From: Lachnospiraceae bacterium
GTDB taxonomy: Bacteria > Bacillota > Clostridia > Lachnospirales > Lachnospiraceae
DNA length: 16,261 nt
Direction of reading: 5' to 3'
Assembly: GCA_020860745.1 (NCBI GenBank)
Contig: JAJBTR010000120.1
Span: 1 to 16,261, forward strand
Shown: positions 6,919-14,087 of the stretch, one piece after another
Layout of the letters: every line of letters begins with the position of its first letter
Position numbering within the stretch: position 1 is the stretch's first letter
Notes under the pieces: model-generated
Databases searched by the model: none
What the model was told of the DNA's origin: nothing
What the model saw: the letters and a program-made list of their open reading frames with translations, nothing else
Made by a program: the position numbers and the translations under genes

Positions 6919-7812
6919 TCAAAGAGAATCTCTCATGTCTTCAACTACAGTCAAAAAGTTATGGATGTTCGGGTTCGGGTTATCTTTTCTCCACAGCAGC
7001 ACCACATCTACAAAACAGTCATCTCCACTCAGAGCAACAAGCTATACACCGGAAGCGGCAAATGACTTCTGGTGTTTGGGCACAATGGATACCTTATTAC
7101 CGGAGGCCGCCAGCAAAAATCCCTGCTCTACACTTTGCACATACTGGAACATAATATTTTTTATATGATGAGAGCTGAGCAGGTGGTTGATAAATTCGCG
7201 GTAGTTAGGCGCCAGATCCGTGGAGGCCATCAGAATATTTTCGTTTTTAATATCTTCGAAAGAAACGGATGGGCATTCTGCCAGTGGGTGATCTGTCGGC
7301 ACAACGACACAGAGTGGGTCTCTATATAAATGACAGGCATCATACAGGGCGTCATTTTTAGAAGGCAGCTGCACAGTCAGAGAGATGTCACACTCATGGT
7401 CGTCCAGCATCCGGTAAGTCTGCGGAATATTACAGCTCATCGGTTCCAGCGAGCAGGAAGGATATTTTTGAGAAAACGCGCGAATGTAATCTCGCAGATC
7501 TTTGCGTGATGCCGCAGCCAGCAAAGTCCGCTTGAGAGACGAATTGTATTGGATATGCAGGGATCTTATCTTTTTAATTGAATTTTCGTACGTTTGAATA
7601 ATACAGGCCGCATCTTCGAGGAAAGTTGCTCCGGCTTCCGTCAGTGAGACAGACTGACGGTTTCGGTAAAACAAAAGGGCGCCGATTTCTGCTTCGAGCT
7701 GTGAGATGTGTTTGCTCAGCACCGGCTGCGTAATATAGTGCTTTTTTGCGGTTTCGCTGAAATTTAATACCTCAGAAAGTGTGACAAATTCCTTCAATAC
7801 TTCAATATCCAT
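6919..7812 (-). pseudogene. LysR-family regulator interrupted by one in-frame TAG near its C-terminus
   Basis: A divergent LysR regulator. The N-terminal helix-turn-helix reads MDIEVLKEFVTLSEV with the recognition helix at YITQPVLSKHISQLEAEIGA; the effector domain follows. The open frame stops at TAG (7042-7044 on the plus strand) after SFAASGV, giving about 256 residues, some 40 short of a LysR protein. In the same frame the sequence then runs LVALSGDDCFVDVVLLWR and later FLTVVEDM to a TGA at 6919-6921. That is exactly the missing LysR C-terminal strand and helix, and the total (297 positions) is normal. Start is uncertain: Met at 7812 is the standard LysR beginning, but an ATG at 7827 adds five residues. 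It faces module B across a 246-base spacer, the usual place for its regulator. Loss of the C-terminus would probably impair effector binding or oligomerisation. Confidence 0.85.
7042..7044 (-). other. In-frame amber codon inside the second LysR gene
   Basis: The minus-strand context is GGT GTA TAG CTT GTT. Upstream and downstream codons together rebuild a full-length LysR protein without any frame change. Single-base sources include CAG, TGG, TAT/TAC, AAG, GAG and TTG; the original residue cannot be fixed from this sequence alone. Confidence 0.85.
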
Positions 7813-7851
7813 TCTCCGTACCCCCATAACCTAATCTGTTCTAATTTATTT

Positions 7852-7857
7852 ATTATA
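7852..7857 (-). promoter_or_regulatory. Probable -10 box for the divergent LysR gene
   Basis: The minus strand reads TATAAT, a perfect -10 hexamer, 25-45 bases upstream of the two candidate starts. No good TTGACA lies 16-18 bases before it, as is usual for an activator-type or autoregulated LysR promoter. The GGAAAAT/ATTTTCC dyad at 7870-7890 covers its -35 region. Confidence 0.4.
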
Positions 7858-7869
7858 AACGAAATGACC

Positions 7870-7890
7870 GGAAAATAGTATAAATTTTCC
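7870..7890. promoter_or_regulatory. 21-bp dyad GGAAAAT-N7-ATTTTCC, candidate LysR operator
   Basis: The two 7-base arms are exact inverse repeats with a 7-base AT-rich centre, the size and symmetry expected for a LysR-type dimer site. It is placed over the -35 region of the LysR-2 promoter candidate, which would give autorepression, and lies about 100 bases upstream of the module B promoter candidate. The binding itself is inferred. Confidence 0.45.
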
Positions 7891-7909
7891 TGTGATTGCC
7901 GTATTTTTT

Positions 7910-7968
7910 TCTGGAATAAAGACGCAGAAAAAAAGAATAACCCACATGCTGATAAAAATCTGGAATAA
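7910..7968. repeat. Direct repeat TCTGGAATAA in the divergent spacer
   Basis: Exact 10-base copies lie at 7910-7919 and 7959-7968, starting 49 bases apart (near a whole number of helical turns). They flank the left arm of the imperfect dyad at 7931-7983. They could be half-sites for a regulator; chance is possible in AT-rich DNA. Confidence 0.35.
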
Positions 7969-7983
7969 GGGTTGATTTCTTTT
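7931..7983. promoter_or_regulatory. Imperfect inverted repeat upstream of module B, possible activator site
   Basis: AAAAGAATAACCC (7931-7943) and GGGTTGATTTCTTTT (7969-7983) are inverse repeats except for a two-base difference. The right arm ends next to the candidate -35 box at 7987, the normal place for LysR activation contacts. Confidence 0.3.
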
Positions 7984-7986
7984 GAA

Positions 7987-8016
7987 TTTCCATTTTTCTA
8001 TTACTCAGGATATGAT
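7987..8016 (+). promoter_or_regulatory. Candidate promoter of module B
   Basis: TTTCCA (7987-7992) and TATGAT (8011-8016) are separated by 18 bases. The predicted start near 8022 gives a leader of about 50 bases ending in AGGAGG (8058-8063) before ATG 8074. The -35 box is poor, in keeping with a promoter that needs activation. Confidence 0.35.
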
Positions 8017-8073
8017 TTTATTTACAGAAAGACCGGAGGGTGTTTTTGAATACTTTGAGGAGGTATATGTTGT

Positions 8074-8307
8074 ATGGAACTGAGCAGATCGGATGCGTTT
8101 CTGGTTCTCAGGACAGCTTATAAGACGGGGCTGCTGCAGAAAATAATGGCAAAGGAAGTAAAGCCGGAAGAGCATGTTCCGGGAACAAGCTGTCTGGATG
8201 AACCGGTAAAATCCTGGGATTCGGATTTTGTTCTCCTGGAAGACTATGGACAGTTTCTGGCGGAACTGATCGACACGGTGAGAAAGGAGGGGAAGACAAA
8301 TGGCTGA
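8074..8307 (+). CDS. Small protein of unknown function, first gene of module B
   Basis: A 77-residue, charged, probably soluble protein with no signal peptide, membrane segment, CxxC or other motif I recognise. It has a single cysteine (TSCLDEP) and a predicted amphipathic C-terminus (FLAELIDTVRKEG). A full AGGAGG at 8058-8063, ten bases before ATG 8074, and an 8-base stop/start overlap with the flavoprotein at 8300 argue that it is a translated gene, translationally coupled to its neighbour. By position it may be a small subunit, assembly factor or carrier of the following flavoprotein/Fe-S complex, but nothing in its sequence proves this. Confidence 0.7.
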   Translation: MELSRSDAFLVLRTAYKTGLLQKIMAKEVKPEEHVPGTSCLDEPVKSWDSDFVLLEDYGQFLAELIDTVRKEGKTNG

Positions 8308-9778
8308 TATGCAGAAACTGAAGGATGGGCTTGTCGGAATCGTCGGGAGAAAAAGTGTTGTGACGGATGAACAGGCTCTGGCGGCGTTTGCCGGCACGTA
8401 TCACGGTTTTATGGAGCCTGGAAAGATATTGTGCATGGTCTATGCGACGAAAACAGAAGAAATCCAGGCAATCGTGAATTTTGTCAGAGATGAAATCGGA
8501 TGCGGCATTGTACCGTGTTCTTCTGAGGATAATGTCAAGCTGACGGGTGCATCTTTACCGGCGCCGGGGACGGAGGCAGTAGTTCTGAATCTGAGCCAAA
8601 TGAAACGGGTTTTCCGGGTGGACATGAGGAATCGGGTGGCTTTTGTCGAAGCTGGTGTTACTTTTGCAGAGCTGGAGAACAGGCTAAAGGGAACCGGTCT
8701 GAAGCTGGATTACCCTTTTCTTGCGAGGAAAAATAAGTCTGTGATTGCAACGATGCTGGATCGTGACCCGATTACGGTTCCGATGAATGCCTGGGACATA
8801 AACGATCCCCTACTCTGTCTGGAGGTCGTGTTTGGGGATGGAAGCGTTTTCCGTACAGGCAGCGCGGCCGGTCCGGGCACACTGGAAGAACAATGGGAGG
8901 CAGGAGTCGCCATGAACAATCCGATGGGACCCTCCCATACGGATTTTGCACGCGTACTTTCCGGATCGCAGGGGACGCTGGGTATTGTGGCATGGGCTTC
9001 TATCAAACTGGAATTAGATTTGAGCGCGGAGCAGATGCTTTATGTAGAAACGGAGACAGTCGCGCAATCGGCTCCGGTTGCATGGCAGGGTATTCGCCGC
9101 AGACTTGGCAACAATTATGTTTTCCTGAATGATTTTGCGTTGGGATGCGCCATTGGGAATGACAGGGAGGAGATTGACGCTATCGCGGGCAAAGCGGCAA
9201 AGTGGACGCTGGCTGTCAATGTGGCCGGCAAAAGGAGAAGACCGGAGCAGAAAGTAGAATTCAACTGTAAGGATTTAAAAACAATTGCCAGGCAGGAGTC
9301 TGTCCGCAAAAGAGCGGTGGATAAGATAGCGGCAGTTGACAATCTTTCCGTTACGAGGGCACTTACCGGTTTGAATGAGGGTAAGCGTTGGAAGCATCGC
9401 TACGCGGGAGAAGCGATTGATATTTTCTTTTTAACCACACTGGATGCGGCGGATACTTTCACAGAGCTCGTGGAGCGAATTCTTCCGGACGGCATGAAGT
9501 ATGCGGCATATATTCAGCCCTGCATGCAGGGACGTTACTGCCATGTGGAGTATATTGTTCCATATTCGGAGGAAAACAAGGGCAGAGCAAAAGAACTGTA
9601 TCTTTCCCTGATGGATGCCTTTCTGGAAGCAGGAGCATTTTTCAGCAGGCCTTACGGCGTCTGCACGAATCAGATATTCGAGAAGGCTCCCATGCAGGTA
9701 ACGAGCATAGGTAAGCTGAAAAAGATGTTTGACCCGCAGCATATTCTGAATCCAAACCGTTTTTTTGAGGAGGTGTGA
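8300..9778 (+). CDS. VAO/GlcD-type FAD-linked oxidoreductase (4-cresol dehydrogenase / lactate dehydrogenase-like)
   Basis: A 492-residue flavoprotein. The N-terminal half is a PCMH-type FAD-binding domain: VPCSSEDNVKLTGASLP contacts the diphosphate, VAFVEAGVTFAELE follows, and VLSGSQGTLGIVAWASIKLEL closes the domain. The C-terminal half is the cap domain that holds the substrate, ending with the family tail HILNPNRFF. Members oxidise alpha-hydroxy acids or para-alkyl phenols and pass electrons to a partner, not to oxygen, when an Fe-S subunit is linked. AAAGGAGGGG at 8283-8292 supports ATG 8300; the start overlaps the 77-residue gene. Only 7 bases separate it from the Fe-S gene, so the two products probably form one complex. 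Whether FAD is covalently bound cannot be seen. Substrate class (hydroxy acid or phenol) is undecided. Confidence 0.88.
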   Translation: MADMQKLKDGLVGIVGRKSVVTDEQALAAFAGTYHGFMEPGKILCMVYATKTEEIQAIVNFVRDEIGCGIVPCSSEDNVKLTGASLPAPGTEAVVLNLSQMKRVFRVDMRNRVAFVEAGVTFAELENRLKGTGLKLDYPFLARKNKSVIATMLDRDPITVPMNAWDINDPLLCLEVVFGDGSVFRTGSAAGPGTLEEQWEAGVAMNNPMGPSHTDFARVLSGSQGTLGIVAWASIKLELDLSAEQMLYVETETVAQSAPVAWQGIRRRLGNNYVFLNDFALGCAIGNDREEIDAIAGKAAKWTLAVNVAGKRRRPEQKVEFNCKDLKTIARQESVRKRAVDKIAAVDNLSVTRALTGLNEGKRWKHRYAGEAIDIFFLTTLDAADTFTELVERILPDGMKYAAYIQPCMQGRYCHVEYIVPYSEENKGRAKELYLSLMDAFLEAGAFFSRPYGVCTNQIFEKAPMQVTSIGKLKKMFDPQHILNPNRFFEEV

Positions 9779-9785
9779 TTGATTT

Positions 9786-11042
9786 ATGGCTTTGAAAGAT
9801 TTGTTAGGGGAGCAGAAATCGTGCCCGAGATGCAACATCTGCAAATGGATCCCTATTGAGAAATATGCCGGACCTGAGACGCAGGCCTGTTGTCCGGCAA
9901 TTGAAAAATATCAGTTTCATTCTTACAGTGCGGGCGGAAAAATGCATATGTGCATCGGTATCAATGAGGACAGGATTCCGCTGGATGCGTCTGCAGCGGA
10001 GATTGCATATAAATGTCATTTCTGCGGAGCCTGCGAGTACAGTTGTAAGGCATACCGCCCGGATATGGATGTCACAGATACTTTTGACGAACTCCGCATT
10101 GCGTGTGTGGAAAAAGGGCTGGCGCCCATCGCTCACCGGGAGATGATAAAAAGTTTGTCTGAAAACGATGACTGTTACGGGCGCAAGAAGAAAGAAAGAA
10201 TCAACTGGTGTGCGGATACAGATATCCGGCTTCTTTCTGCGGATCAGACCGCTGAGTATTATTTTTATGCGGGAAACAGTGTGTTGTATGATGCGAAAGA
10301 GGCAATGAAAGCCGCGAAGCTGGTTCGGTTGCTGATGAGCAAGGGTATGGATCTGGTGACGGCCGGAACGGAGGAAGCGAACAGCGGCTATGAAGCATTT
10401 GTGCTGGGTCACATTCCGGAGGCGAAAACCTGTGCGCAGGCGGTATGTGACCAGGTGAAAGCTTCCGGTGCGAAGACGATAATCGTTATGGATGCGCACA
10501 GCTTTGGCATGATGCGAAATTACTATCCGAAACATGGGTACGATCTGGGAGTTGAGATCCGACATGTGACAGAGGTTCTGGCGGATCTGATCACCGATGG
10601 ACAAATCATGTTCGAGAGTACATGCGCGAAAACTGTTACATATCAGGATCCATGCTATCTGGGCAGGCGCTCTGACCCATATAAGCCGCCGTTCCCCGGA
10701 TCAAAGGATATGCGTCCGGTTTCCATGTCGAGAACCGGAGAACTCGGTGTTTATGAAGCGCCGAGAGATATTTTAAAGGCAATCCCCGGAATCACACTGA
10801 CGGAGATGAAGCGGATCAGGGGATACGCGTGGTGCTGCGGCGGCGGCGCGGGAGTGCCGCAGGTTTATCCGGAACTTACGGAAGCGACATCCCGGACGCG
10901 TATCAGTGAAGCAAAGAGTACCGGGGCTGACATACTGGTCACTGCCTGCCCGAATTGTGAGCGCGTGCTCTCACAGGTGTCGGACGGTATGCAGGTGATG
11001 GATATCCTGGATCTTGTGTTAGAGGAAGGAGGTGCGCGGTAA
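9786..11042 (+). CDS. GlcF/HdrB-like iron-sulfur electron-transfer protein with CCG domain
   Basis: A 418-residue cytoplasmic Fe-S protein. The N-terminus has two cysteine sets: Cys13, Cys16, Cys19 with Cys35/36, and Cys77, Cys80, Cys83, Cys87 (CHFCGACEYSC), fitting two 4Fe-4S clusters. The C-terminal part has one cysteine-rich CCG domain: DPC at Cys290, WCCGGGAG at Cys350-351, and TACPNC at Cys388/Cys391, the type seen in GlcF, LldE and HdrB/HdrD. The middle region (about 135-250) looks like a CCG domain that lost its cysteines, so there is one CCG unit where GlcF has two. It sits between two GlcD-type flavoproteins, with a 1-base TAATG overlap to the second, and is the obvious electron acceptor for both. 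The final acceptor is not encoded here; no Etf genes are present. Confidence 0.88.
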   Translation: MALKDLLGEQKSCPRCNICKWIPIEKYAGPETQACCPAIEKYQFHSYSAGGKMHMCIGINEDRIPLDASAAEIAYKCHFCGACEYSCKAYRPDMDVTDTFDELRIACVEKGLAPIAHREMIKSLSENDDCYGRKKKERINWCADTDIRLLSADQTAEYYFYAGNSVLYDAKEAMKAAKLVRLLMSKGMDLVTAGTEEANSGYEAFVLGHIPEAKTCAQAVCDQVKASGAKTIIVMDAHSFGMMRNYYPKHGYDLGVEIRHVTEVLADLITDGQIMFESTCAKTVTYQDPCYLGRRSDPYKPPFPGSKDMRPVSMSRTGELGVYEAPRDILKAIPGITLTEMKRIRGYAWCCGGGAGVPQVYPELTEATSRTRISEAKSTGADILVTACPNCERVLSQVSDGMQVMDILDLVLEEGGAR

Positions 11043-12587
11043 TGATTGATGTAAATGCGTATAAAGAACTGGAAGCAGTAGTCGGGAAAGAATATCTGAC
11101 GGAAGATCCGGCGGTATGCACTTCCTACGCGATTCAGCCGTTCCACAGGACGGAGCCGGGTGTATGGGTGAATGTGCCGGCCGCGGTCATTCTGCCCGCC
11201 TGCACGGAGGATGTTGCTGCGATTGTTAAGATCTGCAACAAATATAAGATAAAATATAAGGCACATTCTACAGGTTTTGGCGCTCACGCAGGTCCGGGAC
11301 AGGACGGAGTGCTTCAGGTAGATCTGCGAAGGATGAACCATCTGATTGATTTTGATGAAAAAAAACGGGATAGCTGTGGTGGAACCTTATACAACATATC
11401 TGGAAATCCAGCAGAGGGGGTGGCCGAAAGGACTTTCACTGCTGATGAACACGGCGGGTCCGCATACATCCATTCTGGCCAGCATCACGTCCCACCAGGG
11501 CGGAGGTAATAATTCAGCATCCATGGGGTATAACGGCAGAAACCTTCTTGGGTTTGAGTGGGTAACTCCGGACGGCGAGATAGTCCGTGCCGGATCGGCG
11601 GAGTGTAATGGAAAGTATTTTTGCGCGGATGGGCCGGGACCCAGTATTAAGGGTATCGCCCGCGGCTATTTTGGGTACGATGGCGGCCTGGGTATTTTTA
11701 CAAAGGCGGCAGTCAAGCTTTACAATTGGCCTGGCCCGGCAGAGATTCCTGCAGAGAACCGAGGCAAGGATGTCATTGCAGATATGCCGCGTAATTTCCA
11801 TCAGTATATGCTCTTTGTAGAGGGATGGGATAAAATCCGGGAAGCGTTTCTTCTCCTGGCGGAAGCGGATATCTGTTTTGCGGCATATAAAATGGCCTAT
11901 CCGCTGCAAGTGCTGACGCAGAATCCGATGGCGACCTATAAGGCAGAATTGTTCCCGTCAGTTAAAAATGTATACGAAGAAATGAAACAGTGTGTGGTTG
12001 TCACAATCGCGGGGTGTTCGAAAGATGACATGAAGTATAAGCTGGATTGTCTCCATGACATTACGGAAGAACTGGGCGGATTTCTGCTGGGCGGGTATCC
12101 GAGAGCGCACGATGACAAGGTGATGCTGTATCAGATGCTGAAAGCGAATGCATATTGTCACAATTTTAATCAGAGCATGACTTTCCATGTCACTATGGGT
12201 GCGGATGAGTCTATTGACAGCATCATGAGGCAGGGGGAGGAAGCGGAGCGTATCAAGAAAGGATACATTAAGGAAGATGGTTGTCTGAATGATATGGGAG
12301 ACGGTGCGTGGGCTTGTTTCTATGATCAGGGTACATGGGGTCATTGCGAGGCGACGATGCTTTTTAATCCGGTAATACCTTCCCAGGCAGATTCTATGCA
12401 GCGCTATTCTGATGACTGCGCGGATGTGCAGTACGATAAGCGCCTGGACGGTATCGGATTTGCCATGTTCGGCGGATTAAAGACAGTAAAAAAATTTAGC
12501 GAAGGATCATACAATTTCCTTGATTGGACGCTTCGGTTGAAAGAAGCCTGGGATCCGAATGCCACTTCAGACCAGACATTCCGTTAA
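11042..12587 (+). pseudogene. Second GlcD-type FAD-linked oxidoreductase, split by a +1 shift in an A8 run
   Basis: The N-terminal piece (frame from ATG 11042, AAGGAGG at 11026-11032) has the FAD-domain start: YKAHSTGFGAHAGPGQDG and LQVDLRRMNHLIDFDEK. After eight A residues (11358-11365) it goes out of frame and stops at 11509. The frame one base further carries the rest: NGIAVVEPYTTYLEIQ, the SHQGGGNNSASMGYN loop, GGLGIFTKAAVKLYNW, and the family tail EAWDPNATSDQTF to TAA at 12585-12587. Seven A residues instead of eight would give one 514-residue protein. The C-terminal frame could restart at ATG 11355, but I see no ribosome site there and the FAD site would be cut in two. Intact, it would be the second flavin subunit of the Fe-S complex, like GlcE/GlcD around GlcF. 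Sequencing indel, slippage and recent inactivation all remain open. Confidence 0.87.
11358..11365 (+). other. A8 homopolymer at the frameshift
   Basis: Eight consecutive A residues follow GATG and precede CGGG. Restoring the frame needs a +1 (or -2) change, that is, loss of one A in DNA or RNA. This is the sort of tract where polymerase slippage, phase variation and sequencing indels occur. Confidence 0.85.
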
Positions 12588-12615
12588 TAAAATACACAGA
12601 AAGGCAGAAAATTAT

Positions 12616-13959
12616 ATGAAAACAATTATTATCGGCGCGGGTTGCGCGGGCCTGACCGCTGCGCAGGTTCTGCTTGCTGCGGGTGAGACGGATATCACGA
12701 TTCTCGAAGCACAGGGCAGAGCAGGCGGCAGGATGGTGACATATTCAAAAAATGGATATCATGTGGATATGGCGGCGCAGCTGGTACATCCCGGATATCA
12801 CTCTGCAAAGCAGTTGATTCACGATTTGGGGATGGACGATGAACTGGTAGTCAGCTCTATGGATGGTTTGCGTATTTTTGATGGGCGGAATCTTATTATC
12901 CCGGCACCTACAGAGAGCATGCCAGAGCTTGGGAAAACACTTGCATGGATGGATCAGATGGGAGGTCCGGAAAACTTTGGGAAGTTTGCCGCGTATGTGG
13001 AGTCTTACTGTAAGGAAAAAATGTACGAAGGCAGTGTAGACTGGTTTGTGGATGAACTGGACGATAAGGGAAATTTCCGTGATTTTGTGATTGAGAATTT
13101 TGGTGAGGGATTGCTCCATGGATTTGTGGAGCCTGTCACGGCAGCGGTTGGTCTTTGCTATCCGGAGAACATTGGAATTTGGTTTGGCCTTCAGATTATG
13201 TGGACCGTTCTGGCAGGGGAGGCAAGCCTCTTAAAGCGGGGAATCGGCAGCCTTGCGGATGCGGTGATTTCGCAGTGTGGAGATCGGATACGGACGAATA
13301 CTCCTGTGAAGAAAGTAGTGATCGAAAATGGAAAAGCGACCGGGGTCATTACAGAGGATGGGTTCCTTGCGGCTGACCGGATTATCTGTGCAGTTACAGC
13401 GAATCATGCATTGGAGATTCTGGAAGATGCTCCGTATGAGATGACAGATGCGCTTGCCAGGGTCACTTATTGTCCATGCATCCCCACCCTGATTCTGGTG
13501 GATAAGAGTAAGTTTAAATTTGACGGTATCGGAGCTCTCTTTATGCGAAAACTGAACGCTCCGTTTGGCGTGATGAGTTTTAAGGCAGCTCAGTCCCCAC
13601 AGTCTGTTCCGGAGGGAAAAGATGCCATAACCTGTTTTGTCTACGAAGACGGCGCAAGAAAACTCTGGGACAAGTCTGAAAAAGAGATTGCTGACGCCGT
13701 CATAGATGCTATGGAAATGGCGATTCCGGGCATTCGGGATGCGGTGGAAGGATATTGCGCAGTCAGGTTTCCGGAGGCTAATTATCTTATGGAGGCAGGA
13801 ACAAGTACAGCGATCAAGGATTTCCGTGACAACCATTATAAATGTGTGGATTCCCTGTATCTTTGCGGGGAGTATATGTACACCGGTTCTTATGAGAGTG
13901 CGATTGCTGCAGGAAGACGTGCAGCGGAAGTGGCGTTGGGGAAGCTTAAGTCTATTTGA
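12616..13959 (+). CDS. FAD-dependent amine oxidase / phytoene-desaturase-like oxidoreductase
   Basis: A 447-residue flavoprotein. The N-terminal FAD fold is TIIIGAGCAGLTAAQVL with Glu in ILEAQGRAGGRM, the double-glycine-Arg signature of the monoamine oxidase, protoporphyrinogen oxidase and CrtI superfamily. The C-terminal flavin-binding segment is YLCGEYMYTGSYESAIAAG. Relatives remove hydride from amines or carbon-carbon bonds, or isomerise/saturate C=C bonds in polyenes and cyclic ketones. In an anaerobe an oxygen-using oxidase is unlikely, so a desaturase, dehydrogenase or reductase role is preferred. I chose ATG 12616, directly before the FAD motif; the ribosome site is weak (AAAGG, 12600-12604). 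An upstream in-frame ATG at 12559 would overlap the previous gene and add 19 residues outside the fold. It follows the second flavoprotein by 28 bases. Substrate unknown. Confidence 0.85.
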   Translation: MKTIIIGAGCAGLTAAQVLLAAGETDITILEAQGRAGGRMVTYSKNGYHVDMAAQLVHPGYHSAKQLIHDLGMDDELVVSSMDGLRIFDGRNLIIPAPTESMPELGKTLAWMDQMGGPENFGKFAAYVESYCKEKMYEGSVDWFVDELDDKGNFRDFVIENFGEGLLHGFVEPVTAAVGLCYPENIGIWFGLQIMWTVLAGEASLLKRGIGSLADAVISQCGDRIRTNTPVKKVVIENGKATGVITEDGFLAADRIICAVTANHALEILEDAPYEMTDALARVTYCPCIPTLILVDKSKFKFDGIGALFMRKLNAPFGVMSFKAAQSPQSVPEGKDAITCFVYEDGARKLWDKSEKEIADAVIDAMEMAIPGIRDAVEGYCAVRFPEANYLMEAGTSTAIKDFRDNHYKCVDSLYLCGEYMYTGSYESAIAAGRRAAEVALGKLKSI

Positions 13960-14016
13960 AGTAGTCCGGAAATGAGAGGCGATCGTTTCTTGTTTCATAT
14001 GTAATGCTGATCATTT

Positions 14017-14046
14017 CGGCTGTGATTGCAATCATTTGTACAGCCG
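14017..14046 (+). promoter_or_regulatory. Small hairpin in the spacer before the PhlG-like gene
   Basis: CGGCTGT (14017-14023) and ACAGCCG (14040-14046) are exact inverse repeats; the loop contains the palindrome GATTGCAATC. It lies in the longest spacer of module B (13960-14087). With only CTTTT after it, it would be a weak terminator or an mRNA-processing stem at best. Confidence 0.3.
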
Positions 14047-14087
14047 CTTTTCCGAAAGAATGTGTCGGAAGAAATCGAGGTAAAAAA

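Noticed and set aside
2571..7044. Whole-genome reassignment of TAG to an amino acid
   Set aside because: LysR-1, the cupin and the CrtC-like gene end at TAG with complete C-termini, the last followed at once by a terminator; no suppressor tRNA or pyl gene is in the window.
9804..10604. Minus-strand frame of 266 codons opposite the Fe-S gene
   Set aside because: The plus strand carries the ordered cysteine motifs; the opposite frame shows no domain or start signal.
11357..11366. Programmed -1 ribosomal frameshift at the A-run
   Set aside because: Restoring the downstream frame needs +1 (or -2), so a -1 slip would not make the full-length protein.
12559..12615. Upstream start for the flavin amine-oxidase-like gene
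   Set aside because: It overlaps the previous gene, adds 19 non-family residues, and FAD-fold proteins of this type begin directly with the IIIGAG strand.
14004..14087. Longer start adding a hydrophobic, signal-like N-terminus to the PhlG-like hydrolase
   Set aside because: No ribosome site upstream of 14004, and family members are cytoplasmic without such a segment; ATG 14088 has GAGG at good distance.
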